Source: Ptiloglossa arizonensis (taxonomy: Eukaryota > Arthropoda > Insecta > Hymenoptera > Colletidae). Taken from it: a stretch of 64,000 nucleotides of DNA. Of the stretch, positions 36,776 to 49,239 are shown in pieces. Made by a program: the position numbers and the translations under genes. The stretch is from assembly GCF_051014685.1 (NCBI RefSeq), contig NW_027478979.1, positions 244,703 to 308,702 of the forward strand, in the 5' to 3' direction. Numbering within the stretch: position 1 is the stretch's first letter; every line of letters begins with the position of its first letter. The notes below the pieces were generated by a model. The model was given only the letters and a program-made list of their open reading frames with translations, did not search any database and was not told where the DNA came from.

Positions 36776-38000
36776 CGAAATTTTGGAGTTTCTCAAGCGT
36801 TTCTTACCTCAAAACAGCCATATCTCGCGAACGGATTGACCAATCCGCAAAGTTTCTGTTGCATCTGAAAGTAGAAACTAGCCCCATTACAACGGTATGA
36901 GTAGTTTTCCCCAAGACCGTTCTAGTTATTCGTTTCGAGCATCAGAACTGCGAAAATTTGGAGTTTCTCAAGCGTTTCTTACCTCCAAACTGCCATATCT
37001 CGCGAACGGATTGACCAATCCGCAAAGTTTCTGTTGCATCTGAAAGTAGAAACTAGCCCCATTACAACGGTATGAGTAGTTTTCCCCTAGACCGTTCTAG
37101 TTATTCGTTTCGAGCATCAGAACTGCGAAAATTTGGAGTTTCTCAAGCGTTTCTTACCTCCAAACTGCCATATCTCGCGAACGGATTGACCAATCCGCAA
37201 AGTTTCTGTTGCATCTGAAAGTAGAAACTAGCCCCATTACAACGGTATGAGTAGTTTTCCCCTAGACCGTTCTGGTTATTCGTTTCGAGCATCAGAACTG
37301 CGAAAATTTGGAGTTTCTCAAGCGTTTCTTACCGCAAAACTGCCATATCTCGCGAACGGATTGACCAATCCGCAAAGTTTCTGTTGCATCTGAAAGTAGA
37401 AACTTGCCCCATTACAACGGTATGAGTAGTTTTCCCCTAGACCGTTCTAGTTATTCGTTTCGAGCATCAGAACTGCGAAAATTTGGAGTTTCTCAAGCGT
37501 TTCTTACCTCAAAACTGCCATATCTCGCGAACCGATTGACCAATCCGCAAAGTTTCTGTTGCATCTGAAAGTAGAAACTAGCCCCATTACAACGGTATGA
37601 GTAGTTTTCCCCTAGACCGTTCTAGTTATTCGTTTCGAGCATCAGAACTGCGAAAATTTGGAGTTTCTCAAGCGTTTCTTACCTCAAAACTGCCATATCT
37701 CGCGAACGGATTGACCAATCCGCAAAGTTTCTGTTGCATCTGAAAGTAGAAACTAGCCCCATTACTACGGTATGAGTAGTTTTCCCCTAGACCGTTCTAG
37801 TTATTCGTTTCGAGCATCAGAACTGCGAAAATTTGGAGTTTCTCAAGCGTTTCTTACCTCAAAACTGCCATATCTCGCGAACGGATTGACCAATCCGCAA
37901 AGTTTCTGTTGCATCTGAAAGTAGAAACTAGCCCCATTACAACGGTATGAGTAGTTTTCCCCTAGACCGTTCTAGTTATTCGTTTCGAGCATCAGAACTG
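36776..38000. repeat. 7-monomer (1,225-bp) higher-order unit, b
   Basis: This is the direct tandem copy of the unit at 35,551, with the same marker order in all seven monomers; ACCGC is at 37,331 and ATTACTACGG at 37,761. Confidence 0.88.
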
Positions 38001-39225
38001 CGAAATTTTGGAGTTTCTCAAGCGTTTCTTACCTCAAAACAGCCATATCTCGCGAACGGATTGACCAATCCGCAAAGTTTCTGTTGCATCTGAAAGTAGA
38101 AACTAGCCCCATTACAACGGTATGAGTAGTTTTCCCCAAGACCGTTCTAGTTATTCGTTTCGAGCATCAGAACTGCGAAAATTTGGAGTTTCTCAAGCGT
38201 TTCTTACCTCAAAACTGCCATATCTCGCGAACGGTTTGACCAATCCGAAAAGTTTCTGTTGCATCTGAAAGTAGAAACTAGCCCCATTACAACGGTATGA
38301 GTAGTTTTCCCCTAGACCGTTCTAGTTATTCGTTTCGAGCATCAGAACTGCGAAAATTTGGAGTTTCTCAAGCGTTTCTTACCTCAAAACTGCCATATCT
38401 CGCGAACGGATTGACCAATCCGCAAAGTTTCTGTTGCATCTGAAAGTAGAAACTAGCCCCATTACAACGGTATGAGTAGTTTTCCCCTAGACCGTTCTAG
38501 TTATTCGTTTCGAGCATCAGAACTGCGAAATTTTGGAGTTTCTCAAGCGTTTCTTACCTCAAAACAGCCATATCTCGCGAACGGATTGACCAATCCGCAA
38601 AGTTTCTGTTGCATCTGAAAGTAGAAACTAGCCCCATTACAACGGTATGAGTAGTTTTCCCCAAGACCGTTCTAGTTATTCGTTTCGAGCATCAGAACTG
38701 CGAAAATTTGGAGTTTCTCAAGCGTTTCTTACCTCCAAACTGCCATATCTCGCGAACGGATTGACCAATCCGCAAAGTTTCTGTTGCATCTGAAAGTAGA
38801 AACTAGCCCCATTACAACGGTATGAGTAGTTTTCCCCTAGACCGTTCTAGTTATTCGTTTCGAGCATCAGAACTGCGAAAATTTGGAGTTTCTCAAGCGT
38901 TTCTTACCTCCAAACTGCCATATCTCGCGAACGGATTGACCAATCCGCAAAGTTTCTGTTGCATCTGAAAGTAGAAACTAGCCCCATTACAACGGTATGA
39001 GTAGTTTTCCCCTAGACCGTTCTAGTTATTCGTTTCGAGCATCAGAACTGCGAAAATTTGGAGTTTCTCAAGCGTTTCTTACCTCAAAACTGCCATATCT
39101 CGCGAACGGATTGACCAATCCGAAAAGTTTCTGTTGCATCTGAAAGTAGAAACTAGCCCCATTACAACGGTATGAGTAGTTTTCCCCTAGACCGTTCTAG
39201 TTATTCGTTTCGAGCATCAGAACTG

Positions 39226-40450
39226 CGAAATTTTGGAGTTTCTCAAGCGTTTCTTACCTCAAAACAGCCATATCTCGCGAACGGATTGACCAATCCGCAA
39301 AGTTTCTGTTGCATCTGAAAGTAGAAACTAGCCCCATTACAACGGTATGAGTAGTTTTCCCCAAGACCGTTCTAGTTATTCGTTTCGAGCATCAGAACTG
39401 CGAAAATTTGGAGTTTCTCAAGCGTTTCTTACCTCCAAACTGCCATATCTCGCGAACGGATTGACCAATCCGCAAAGTTTCTGTTGCATCTGAAAGTAGA
39501 AACTAGCCCCATTACAACGGTATGAGTAGTTTTCCCCTAGACCGTTCTAGTTATTCGTTTCGAGCATCAGAACTGCGAAAATTTGGAGTTTCTCAAGCGT
39601 TTCTTACCTCCAAACTGCCATATCTCGCGAACGGATTGACCAATCCGCAAAGTTTCTGTTGCATCTGAAAGTAGAAACTAGCCCCATTACAACGGTATGA
39701 GTAGTTTTCCCCTAGACCGTTCTGGTTATTCGTTTCGAGCATCAGAACTGCGAAAATTTGGAGTTTCTCAAGCGTTTCTTACCGCAAAACTGCCATATCT
39801 CGCGAACGGATTGACCAATCCGCAAAGTTTCTGTTGCATCTGAAAGTAGAAACTTGCCCCATTACAACGGTATGAGTAGTTTTCCCCTAGACCGTTCTAG
39901 TTATTCGTTTCGAGCATCAGAACTGCGAAAATTTGGAGTTTCTCAAGCGTTTCTTACCTCAAAACTGCCATATCTCGCGAACCGATTGACCAATCCGCAA
40001 AGTTTCTGTTGCATCTGAAAGTAGAAACTAGCCCCATTACAACGGTATGAGTAGTTTTCCCCTAGACCGTTCTAGTTATTCGTTTCGAGCATCAGAACTG
40101 CGAAAATTTGGAGTTTCTCAAGCGTTTCTTACCTCAAAACTGCCATATCTCGCGAACGGATTGACCAATCCGCAAAGTTTCTGTTGCATCTGAAAGTAGA
40201 AACTAGCCCCATTACTACGGTATGAGTAGTTTTCCCCTAGACCGTTCTAGTTATTCGTTTCGAGCATCAGAACTGCGAAAATTTGGAGTTTCTCAAGCGT
40301 TTCTTACCTCAAAACTGCCATATCTCGCGAACGGATTGACCAATCCGCAAAGTTTCTGTTGCATCTGAAAGTAGAAACTAGCCCCATTACAACGGTATGA
40401 GTAGTTTTCCCCTAGACCGTTCTAGTTATTCGTTTCGAGCATCAGAACTG
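39226..40450. repeat. 7-monomer (1,225-bp) higher-order unit, c
   Basis: This unit lies in the second 21-monomer block and equals the unit at 35,551 shifted by 3,675 bp; ACCGC is at 39,781 and ATTACTACGG at 40,211. Confidence 0.87.
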
Positions 40451-41675
40451 CGAAATTTTGGAGTTTCTCAAGCGTTTCTTACCTCAAAACAGCCATATCT
40501 CGCGAACGGATTGACCAATCCGCAAAGTTTCTGTTGCATCTGAAAGTAGAAACTAGCCCCATTACAACGGTATGAGTAGTTTTCCCCAAGACCGTTCTAG
40601 TTATTCGTTTCGAGCATCAGAACTGCGAAAATTTGGAGTTTCTCAAGCGTTTCTTACCTCCAAACTGCCATATCTCGCGAACGGATTGACCAATCCGCAA
40701 AGTTTCTGTTGCATCTGAAAGTAGAAACTAGCCCCATTACAACGGTATGAGTAGTTTTCCCCTAGACCGTTCTAGTTATTCGTTTCGAGCATCAGAACTG
40801 CGAAAATTTGGAGTTTCTCAAGCGTTTCTTACCTCCAAACTGCCATATCTCGCGAACGGATTGACCAATCCGCAAAGTTTCTGTTGCATCTGAAAGTAGA
40901 AACTAGCCCCATTACAACGGTATGAGTAGTTTTCCCCTAGACCGTTCTGGTTATTCGTTTCGAGCATCAGAACTGCGAAAATTTGGAGTTTCTCAAGCGT
41001 TTCTTACCGCAAAACTGCCATATCTCGCGAACGGATTGACCAATCCGCAAAGTTTCTGTTGCATCTGAAAGTAGAAACTTGCCCCATTACAACGGTATGA
41101 GTAGTTTTCCCCTAGACCGTTCTAGTTATTCGTTTCGAACATCAGAACTGCGAAAATTTGGAGTTTCTCAAGCGTTTCTTACCTCAAAACTGCCATATCT
41201 CGCGAACCGATTGACCAATCCGCAAAGTTTCTGTTGCATCTGAAAGTAGAAACTAGCCCCATTACAACGGTATGAGTAGTTTTCCCCTAGACCGTTCTAG
41301 TTATTCGTTTCGAGCATCAGAACTGCGAAAATTTGGAGTTTCTCAAGCGTTTCTTACCTCAAAACTGCCATATCTCGCGAACGGATTGACCAATCCGCAA
41401 AGTTTCTGTTGCATCTGAAAGTAGAAACTAGCCCCATTACTACGGTATGAGTAGTTTTCCCCTAGACCGTTCTAGTTATTCGTTTCGAGCATCAGAACTG
41501 CGAAAATTTGGAGTTTCTCAAGCGTTTCTTACTTCAAAACTGCCATATCTCGCGAACGGATTGACCAATCCGCAAAGTTTCTGTTGCATCTGAAAGTAGA
41601 AACTAGCCCCATTACAACGGTATGAGTAGTTTTCCCCTAGACCGTTCTAGTTATTCGTTTCGAGCATCAGAACTG
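40451..41675. repeat. 7-monomer (1,225-bp) higher-order unit, d
   Basis: This is the fourth copy of the 7-monomer unit; ACCGC is at 41,006 and ATTACTACGG at 41,436. It carries the CGAACATC change that becomes common further right (44,811, 45,161, 45,861, 48,486 and 49,361). Confidence 0.86.
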
Positions 41676-44600
41676 CGAAATTTTGGAGTTTCTCAAGCGT
41701 TTCTTACCTCAAAACAGCCATATCTCGCGAACGGATTGACCAATCCGCAAAGTTTCTGTTGCATCTGAAAGTAGAAACTAGCCCCATTACAACGGTATGA
41801 GTAGTTTTCCCCAAGACCGTTCTAGTTATTCGTTTCGAGCATCAGAACTGCGAAAATTTGGAGTTTCTCAAGCGTTTCTTACCTCCAAACTGCCATATCT
41901 CGCGAACGGATTGACCAATCCGCAAAGTTTCTGTTGCATCTGAAAGTAGAAACTAGCCCCATTACAACGGTATGAGTAGTTTTCCCCTAGACCGTTCTAG
42001 TTATTCGTTTCGAGCATCAGAACTGCGAAAATTTGGAGTTTCTCAAGCGTTTCTTACCTCCAAACTGCCATATCTCGCGAACGGATTGACCAATCCGCAA
42101 AGTTTCTGTTGCATCTGAAAGTAGAAACTAGCCCCATTACAACGGTATGAGTAGTTTTCCCCTAGACCGTTCTAGTTATTCGTTTCGAGCATCAGAACTG
42201 CGAAAATTTGGAGTTTCTCAAGCGTTTCTTACCTCAAAACTGCCATATCTCACGAACGGATTGACCAATCCGCAAAGTTTCTGTTGCATCTGAAAGTAGA
42301 ATCTAGCCCCATTACAACGGTATGAGTAGTTTTCCCCTAGACCGTTCTAGTTATTCGTTTCGAGCATCAGAACTGCGAAAATTTGGAGTTTCTCAAGCGT
42401 TTCTTACCTCAAAACTGCCATATCTCGCGAACGGATTGACCAATCCGCAAAGTTTCTGTTGCATCTGAAAGTAGAAACTAGCCCCATTACAACGGTATGA
42501 GTAGTTTTCCCCTAGACCGTTCTAGTTATTCGTTTCGAGCATCAGAACTGCGAAAATTTGGAGTTTCTCAAGCGTTTCTTACCTCAAAACTGCCATATCT
42601 CGCGAACGGATTGACCAATCCGCAAAGTTTCTGTTGCATCTGAAAGTAGAAACTAGCCCCATTACAACGGTATGAGTAGTTTTCCCCTAGACCGTTCTGG
42701 TTATTCGTTTCGAGCATCAGAACTGCGAAAATTTGGAGTTTCTCAAGCGTTTCTTACCTCAAAACTGCCATATCTCGCGAACGGATTGACCAATCCGCAA
42801 AGTTTCTGTTGCATCTGAAAGTAGAAACTAGCCCCATTACTACGGTATGAGTAGTTTTCCCCTAGACCGTTCTAGTTATTCGTTTCGAGCATCAGAACTG
42901 CGAAAATTTGGAGTTTCTCAAGCGTTTCTTACCTCAAAACTGCCATATCTCGCGAACGGATTGACCAATCCGCAAAGTTTCTGTTGCATCTGAAAGTAGA
43001 AACTAGCCCCATTACAACGGTATGAGTAGTTTTCCCCTAGACCGTTCTAGTTATTCGTTTCGAGCATCAGAACTGCGAAAATTTGGAGTTTCTCAAGCGT
43101 TTCTTACCTCAAAACTGCCATATCTCGCGAACGGATTGGCCAATCCGCAAAGTTTCTGTTGCATCTGAAAGTAGAAACTAGCCCCATTACAACGGTATGA
43201 GTAGTTTTCCCCTAGACCGTTCTAGTTATTCGTTTCGAGCATCAGAACTGCGAAAATTTGGAGTTTCTCAAGCGTTTCTTACCTCAAAACTGCCATATCT
43301 CGCGAACGGATTGACCAATCCGCAAAGTTTCTGTTGCATCTGAAAGTAGAAACTAGCCCCATTACAACGGTATGAGTAGTTTTCCCCTAGACCGTTCTGG
43401 TTATTCGTTTCGAGCATCAGAACTGCGAAAATTTGGAGTTTCTCAAGCGTTTCTTACCGCAAAACTGCCATATCTCGCGAACGGATTGACCAATCCGCAA
43501 AGTTTCTGTTGCATCTGAAAGTAGAAACTTGCCCCATTACAACGGTATGAGTAGTTTTCCCCTAGACCGTTCTAGTTATTCGTTTCGAGCATCAGAACTG
43601 CGAAAATTTGGAGTTTCTCAAGCGTTTCTTACCTCAAAACTGCCATATCTCGCGAACCGATTGACCAATCCGCAAAGTTTCTGTTGCATCTGAAAGTAGA
43701 AACTAGCCCCATTACAACGGTATGAGTAGTTTTCCCCTAGACCGTTCTAGTTATTCGTTTCGAGCATCAGAACTGCGAAAATTTGGAGTTTCTCAAGCGT
43801 TTCTTACCTCAAAACAGCCATATCTCGCGAACGGATTGACCAATCCGCAAAGTTTCTGTTGCATCTGAAAGTAGAAACTAGCCCCATTACAACGGTATGA
43901 GTAGTTTTCCCCTAGACCGTTCTAGTTATTCGTTTCGAGGATCAGAACTGCGAAAATTTGGAGTTTCTCAAGCGTTTCTTACCTCCAAACTGCCATATCT
44001 CGCGAACGGATTGACCAATCCGCAAAGTTTCTGTTGCATCTGAAAGTAGAAACTAGCCCCATTACAACGGTATGAGTAGTTTTCCCCTAGACCGTTCTAG
44101 ATATTCGTTTCGAGCATCAGAACTGCGAAAATTTGGAGTTTCTCAAGCGTTTCTTACCTCAAAACTGCCATATCTCGCGAACGGATTGACCAATCCGCAA
44201 AGTTTCTGTTGCATCTGAAAGTAGAATCTAGCCCCATTACAACGGTATGAGTAGTTTTCCCCTAGACCGTTCTAGTTATTCGTTTCGAGCATCAGAACTG
44301 CGAAAATTTGGAGTTTCTCAAGCGTTTCCTACCTCAAAACTGCCATATCTCGCGAACGGATTGACCAATCCGCAAAGTTTCTGTTGCATCTGAAAGTAGA
44401 AACTAGCCCCATTACAACGGTATGAGTAGTTTTCCCCTAGACCGTTCTAGTTATTCGTTTCGAGCATCAGAACTGCGAAAATTTGGAGTTTCTCAAGCGT
44501 TTCTTACCTCAAAACTGCCATATCTCGCGAACGGATTGACCAATCCGCAAAGTTTCTGTTGCATCTGAAAGTAGAAACTAGCCCCATTACAACGGTATGA

Positions 44601-45739
44601 GTAGTTTTCCCCTAGGCCGTTCTAGTTATTCGTTTCGAGCATCAGAACTGCGAAAATTTGGAGTTTCTCAAGCGTTTCTTACCGCAAAACTGCCATATCT
44701 CGCGAACGGATTGACCAATCCGCAAAGTTTCTGTTGCATCTGAAAGTAGAAACTTGCCCCATTACAACGGTATGAGTAGTTTTCCCCTAGACCGTTCTAG
44801 TTATTCGTTTCGAACATCAGAACTGCGAAAATTTGGAGTTTCTCAAGCGTTTCTTACCTCAAAACTGCCATATCTCGCGAACCGATTGACCAATCCGCAA
44901 AGTTTCTGTTGCATCTGAAAGTAGAAACTAGCCCCATTACAACGGTATGAGTAGTTTTCCCCTAGGCCGTTCTAGTTATTCGTTTCGAGCATCAGAACTG
45001 CGAAAATTTGGAGTTTCTCAAGCGTTTCTTACCGCAAAACTGCCATATCTCGCGAACGGATTGACCAATCCGCAAAGTTTCTGTTGCATCTGAAAGTAGA
45101 AACTTGCCCCATTACAACAGTATGAGTAGTTTTCCCCTAGACCGTTCTAGTTATTCGTTTCGAACATCAGAACTGCGAAAATTTGGAGTTTCTCAAGCGT
45201 TTCTTACCTCAAAACTGCCATATCTCGCGAACGGATTGACCAATCCGCAAAGTTTCTGTTGCATCTGAAAGTAGAATCTAGCCCCATTACAACGGTATGA
45301 GTAGTTTTCCCCTAGACCGTTCTAGTTATTCGTTTCGAGCATCAGAACTGCGAAAATTTGGAGTTTCTCAAGCGTTTCCTACCTCAAAACTGCCATATCT
45401 CGCGAACGGATTGACCAATCCGCAAAGTTTCTGTTGCATCTGAAAGTAGAAACTAGCCCCATTACAACGGTATGAGTAGTTTTCCCCTAGACCGTTCTAG
45501 TTATTCGTTTCGAGCATCAGAACTGCGAAAATTTGGAGTTTCTCAAGCGTTTCTTACCTCAAAACTGCCATATCTCGCGAACGGATTGACCAATCCGCAA
45601 AGTTTCTGTTGCATCTGAAAGTAGAAACTAGCCCCATTACAACGGTATGAGTAGTTTTCCCCTAGGCCGTTCTAGTTATTCGTTTCGAGCATCAGAACTG
45701 CGAAAATTTGGAGTTTCTCAAGCGTTTCTTACCGCAAAA

Positions 45740-47635
45740 CTGCCATATCTCGCGAACGGATTGACCAATCCGCAAAGTTTCTGTTGCATCTGAAAGTAGA
45801 AACTTGCCCCATTACAACGGTATGAGTAGTTTTCCCCTAGACCGTTCTAGTTATTCGTTTCGAACATCAGAACTGCGAAAATTTGGAGTTTCTCAAGCGT
45901 TTCTTACCTCAAAACTGCCATATCTCGCGAACCGATTGACCAATCCGCAAAGTTTCTGTTGCATCTGAAAGTAGAAACTAGCCCCATTACAACGGTATGA
46001 GTAGTTTTCCCCTAGACCGTTCTAGTTATTCGTTTCGAGCATCAGAACTGCGAAAATTTGGAGTTTCTCAAGCGTTTCTTACCTCAAAACTGCTATATCT
46101 CGCGAACGGATTGACCAATCCGCAAAGTTTCTGTTGCATCTGAAAGTAGAAACTAGCCCCATTACAACGGTATGAGTAGTTTTCCCCTAGACCGTTCTAG
46201 TTATTCGTTTCGAGCATCAGAACTGCGAAAATTTGGAGTTTCTCAAGCGTTTCATACCTCAAAACTGCCATATCTCGCGAACGGATTGACCAATCCGCAA
46301 AGTTTCTGTTGCATCTGAAAGTAGAAACTAGCCCCATTACAACGGTATGAGAAGTTTTCCCCTAGACCGTTCTAGTTATTCGTTTCGAGCATCAGAACTG
46401 CGAAAATTTGGAGTTTCGCAAGCGTTTCTTACTTCAAAACTGCCATATCTCGCGAACGGACTGACCAATCCGCAAAGTTTCTGTTGCATCTGAAAGTAGA
46501 AACTCGCCCCATTACAAAGGTATGAGTAGTTTTCCCCTAGACCGTTCTAGTTATTCGTTTCGAGCATCAGAACTGCGAAAATTTGGAGTTTCTCAAGCGT
46601 TTCTTACTTCAAAACTGCCATATCTCGCGAACGGACTGACCAATCCGCAAAGTTTCTGTTGCATCTGAAAGTAGAAACTAGCCCCATTACAACGGTATGA
46701 GTAGTTTTCCCCTAGACCGTTCTAGTTATTCGTTTCGAGCATCAGAACTGCGAAAATTTGGAGTTTCTCAAGCGTTTCTTACCTCAAAACTGCCATATCT
46801 CGCGAACGGATTGACCAATCCGCAAAGTTTCTGTTGCATCTGAAAGTAGAAACTAGCCCCATTACAAAGGTATGAGTAGTTTTCCCCTAGACCGTTCTAG
46901 CTATTCGTTTCGAGCATCAGAACTGCGAAAATTTGGAGTTTCTCAAGCGTTTCTTACCTCAAAACAGCCATATCTCGCGAACGGATTGACCAATCCGCAA
47001 AGTTTCTGTTGCATCTGAAAGTAGAAACTCGCCCCATTACAACGGTATGAGTAGTTTTCCCCTAGGCCGTTCTAGTTATTCGTTTCGAGCATCAGAACTG
47101 CGAAAATTTGGAGTTTCTCAAGCGTTTCTTACTTCAAAACTGCCATATCTCGCGAACGGACTGACCAATCCGCAAAGTTTCTGTTGCATCTGAAAGTAGA
47201 AACTAGCCCCATTACAACGGTATGAGTAGTTTTCCCCTAGGCCGTTCTAGTTATTCGTTTCGAGCATCAGAACTGCGAAAATTTGGAGTTTCTCAAGCGT
47301 TTCTTACTTCAAAACTGCCATATCTCGCGAACGGATTGACCAATCCGCAAAGTTTCTGTTGCATCTGAAAGTAGAATCTAGCCCCATTACAACGGTATGA
47401 GTAGTTTTCCCCTAGACCGTTCTAGTTATTAGTTTCGAGCATCAGAACTGCGAAAATTTGGAGTTCCTCAAGCGTTTCTTACCTCAAAACAGCCATATCT
47501 CGCGAACGGATTGACCAATCCGCAAAGTTTCTGTTGCATCTGAAAGTAGAAACTAGCCCCATTACAACGGTATGAGTAGTTTTCCCCTAGACCGTTCTAG
47601 TTATTCGTTTCGAGCATCAGAACTGCGAAAATTTG
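45740..47635. repeat. Block duplicated at an offset of 20 monomers (3,500 bp), copy 1
   Basis: The markers are CGAACATCAG (45,861), TGCTATATCT (46,091), TTCATACC (about 46,251), GAGTTTCGCA (46,411), GGACTGACC (46,461), TAGCTATTCG (about 46,899) and GAGTTCCTCA (47,461). All recur exactly 3,500 bp later. Similarity ends where GAGTTTGTCA (47,636) has GAGTTTCTCA as its counterpart. Confidence 0.86.
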
Positions 47636-49239
47636 GAGTTTGTCAAGCGTTTCTTACCTCAAAACTGCCATATCTCGCGAACGGATTGACCAATCCGAAA
47701 AGTTTCTGTTGCATCTGAAAGTAGAAACTAGCCCCATTACAACGGTATGAGTAGTTTTCCCCTAGACCGTTCTGGTTATTCGTTTCGAGCATCAGAACTG
47801 CGAAAATTTGGAGTTTCTCAAGCGTTCCTTACCTCAAAACTGCCATATCTCGCGAACGGATTGACCAATCCGCAAAGTTTCTGTTGCATCTGAAAGTAGA
47901 AACTAGCCCCATTACAACGGTATGAGTAGTTTTCCCCTAGGCCGTTCTGGTTATTCGTTTCGAGCATCAGAACTGCGAAAATTTGGAGTTTCTCAAGCGT
48001 TTCTTACCTCAAAACTGCCATATCTCGCGAACGGATTGACCAATCCGCAAAGTTTCTGTTGCATCTGAAAGTAGAAACTAGCCCCATTACAACGGTATGA
48101 GTAGTTTTCCCCTAGACCGTTCTGGTTATTCGTTTCGAGCATCAGAACTGCGAAAATTTGGAGTTTCTCAAGCGTTTCTTACCTCAAAACAGCTATATCT
48201 CGCGAACGGATTGACCAATCCGCAAAGTTTCTGTTGCATCTGAAAGTAGAAACTAGCTCCATTACAAAGGTATGAGTAGTTTTCCCCTAGACCGTTCTAG
48301 TTATTCGTTTCGAGCATCAGAACTGCGAAAATTTGGAGTTTCTCAAGCGTTTCTTACCTCAAAACAGCCATATCTCGCGAACGGATTGACCAATCCGCAA
48401 AGTTTCTGTTGCATCTGAAAGTAGAAACTTGCCCCATTACAACGGTATGAGTAGTTTTCCCCTAGACCGTTCTAGTTATTCGTTTCGAACATCAGAACTG
48501 CGAAAATTTGGAGTTTCTCAAGCGTTTCTTACCTCAAAACTGCCATATCTCGCGAACCGATTGACCAATCCGCAAAGTTTCTGTTGCATCTGAAAGTAGA
48601 AACTAGCCCCATTACAACGGTATGAGTAGTTTTCCCCTAGACCGTTCTAGTTATTCGTTTCGAGCATCAGAACTGCGAAAATTTGGAGTTTCTCAAGCGT
48701 TTCTTACCTCAAAACTGCTATATCTCGCGAACGGATTGACCAATCCGCAAAGTTTCTGTTGCATCTGAAAGTAGAAACTAGCCCCATTACAACGGTATGA
48801 GTAGTTTTCCCCTAGACCGTTCTAGTTATTCGTTTCGAGCATCAGAACTGCGAAAATTTGGAGTTTCTCAAGCGTTTCATACCTCAAAACTGCCATATCT
48901 CGCGAACGGATTGACCAATCCGCAAAGTTTCTGTTGCATCTGAAAGTAGAAACTAGCCCCATTACAACGGTATGAGAAGTTTTCCCCTAGACCGTTCTAG
49001 TTATTCGTTTCGAGCATCAGAACTGCGAAAATTTGGAGTTTCGCAAGCGTTTCTTACCTCAAAACAGCTATATCTCGCGAACGGATTGACCAATCCGCAA
49101 AGTTTCTGTTGCATCTGAAAGTAGAAACTAGCTCCATTACAAAGGTATGAGTAGTTTTCCCCTAGACCGTTCTAGTTATTCGTTTCGAGCATCAGAACTG
49201 CGAAAATTTGGAGTTTCTCAAGCGTTTCTTACCTCAAAA

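Larger units (their letters stand above)
34851..38205. repeat. 21-monomer (3,675-bp) higher-order repeat, copy 1
   Basis: The marker trio CGAAATTTTG, AAAACAGCC and CCCCAAGACC occurs in consecutive order at 34,851, 35,551, 36,776 and 38,001 (spacings of 4, 7 and 7 monomers). The same 4-7-7 series restarts at 38,526. ATTACTACGG at 36,536 and 37,761 recurs at 40,211 and 41,436, also 3,675 bp on. The block contains two 7-monomer sub-repeats. Confidence 0.88.
38526..41880. repeat. 21-monomer (3,675-bp) higher-order repeat, copy 2
   Basis: This is the second copy, with trio markers at 38,526, 39,226, 40,451 and 41,676. Similarity to copy 1 ends near 41,881, where CCTCCAAAC appears instead of the CCTCAAAAC and ACGGTTTGACC found at 38,206-38,237. 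The copy has private changes, for example CGAACATC at about 41,137 and ACTTCAAAAC at about 41,531. Confidence 0.87.
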
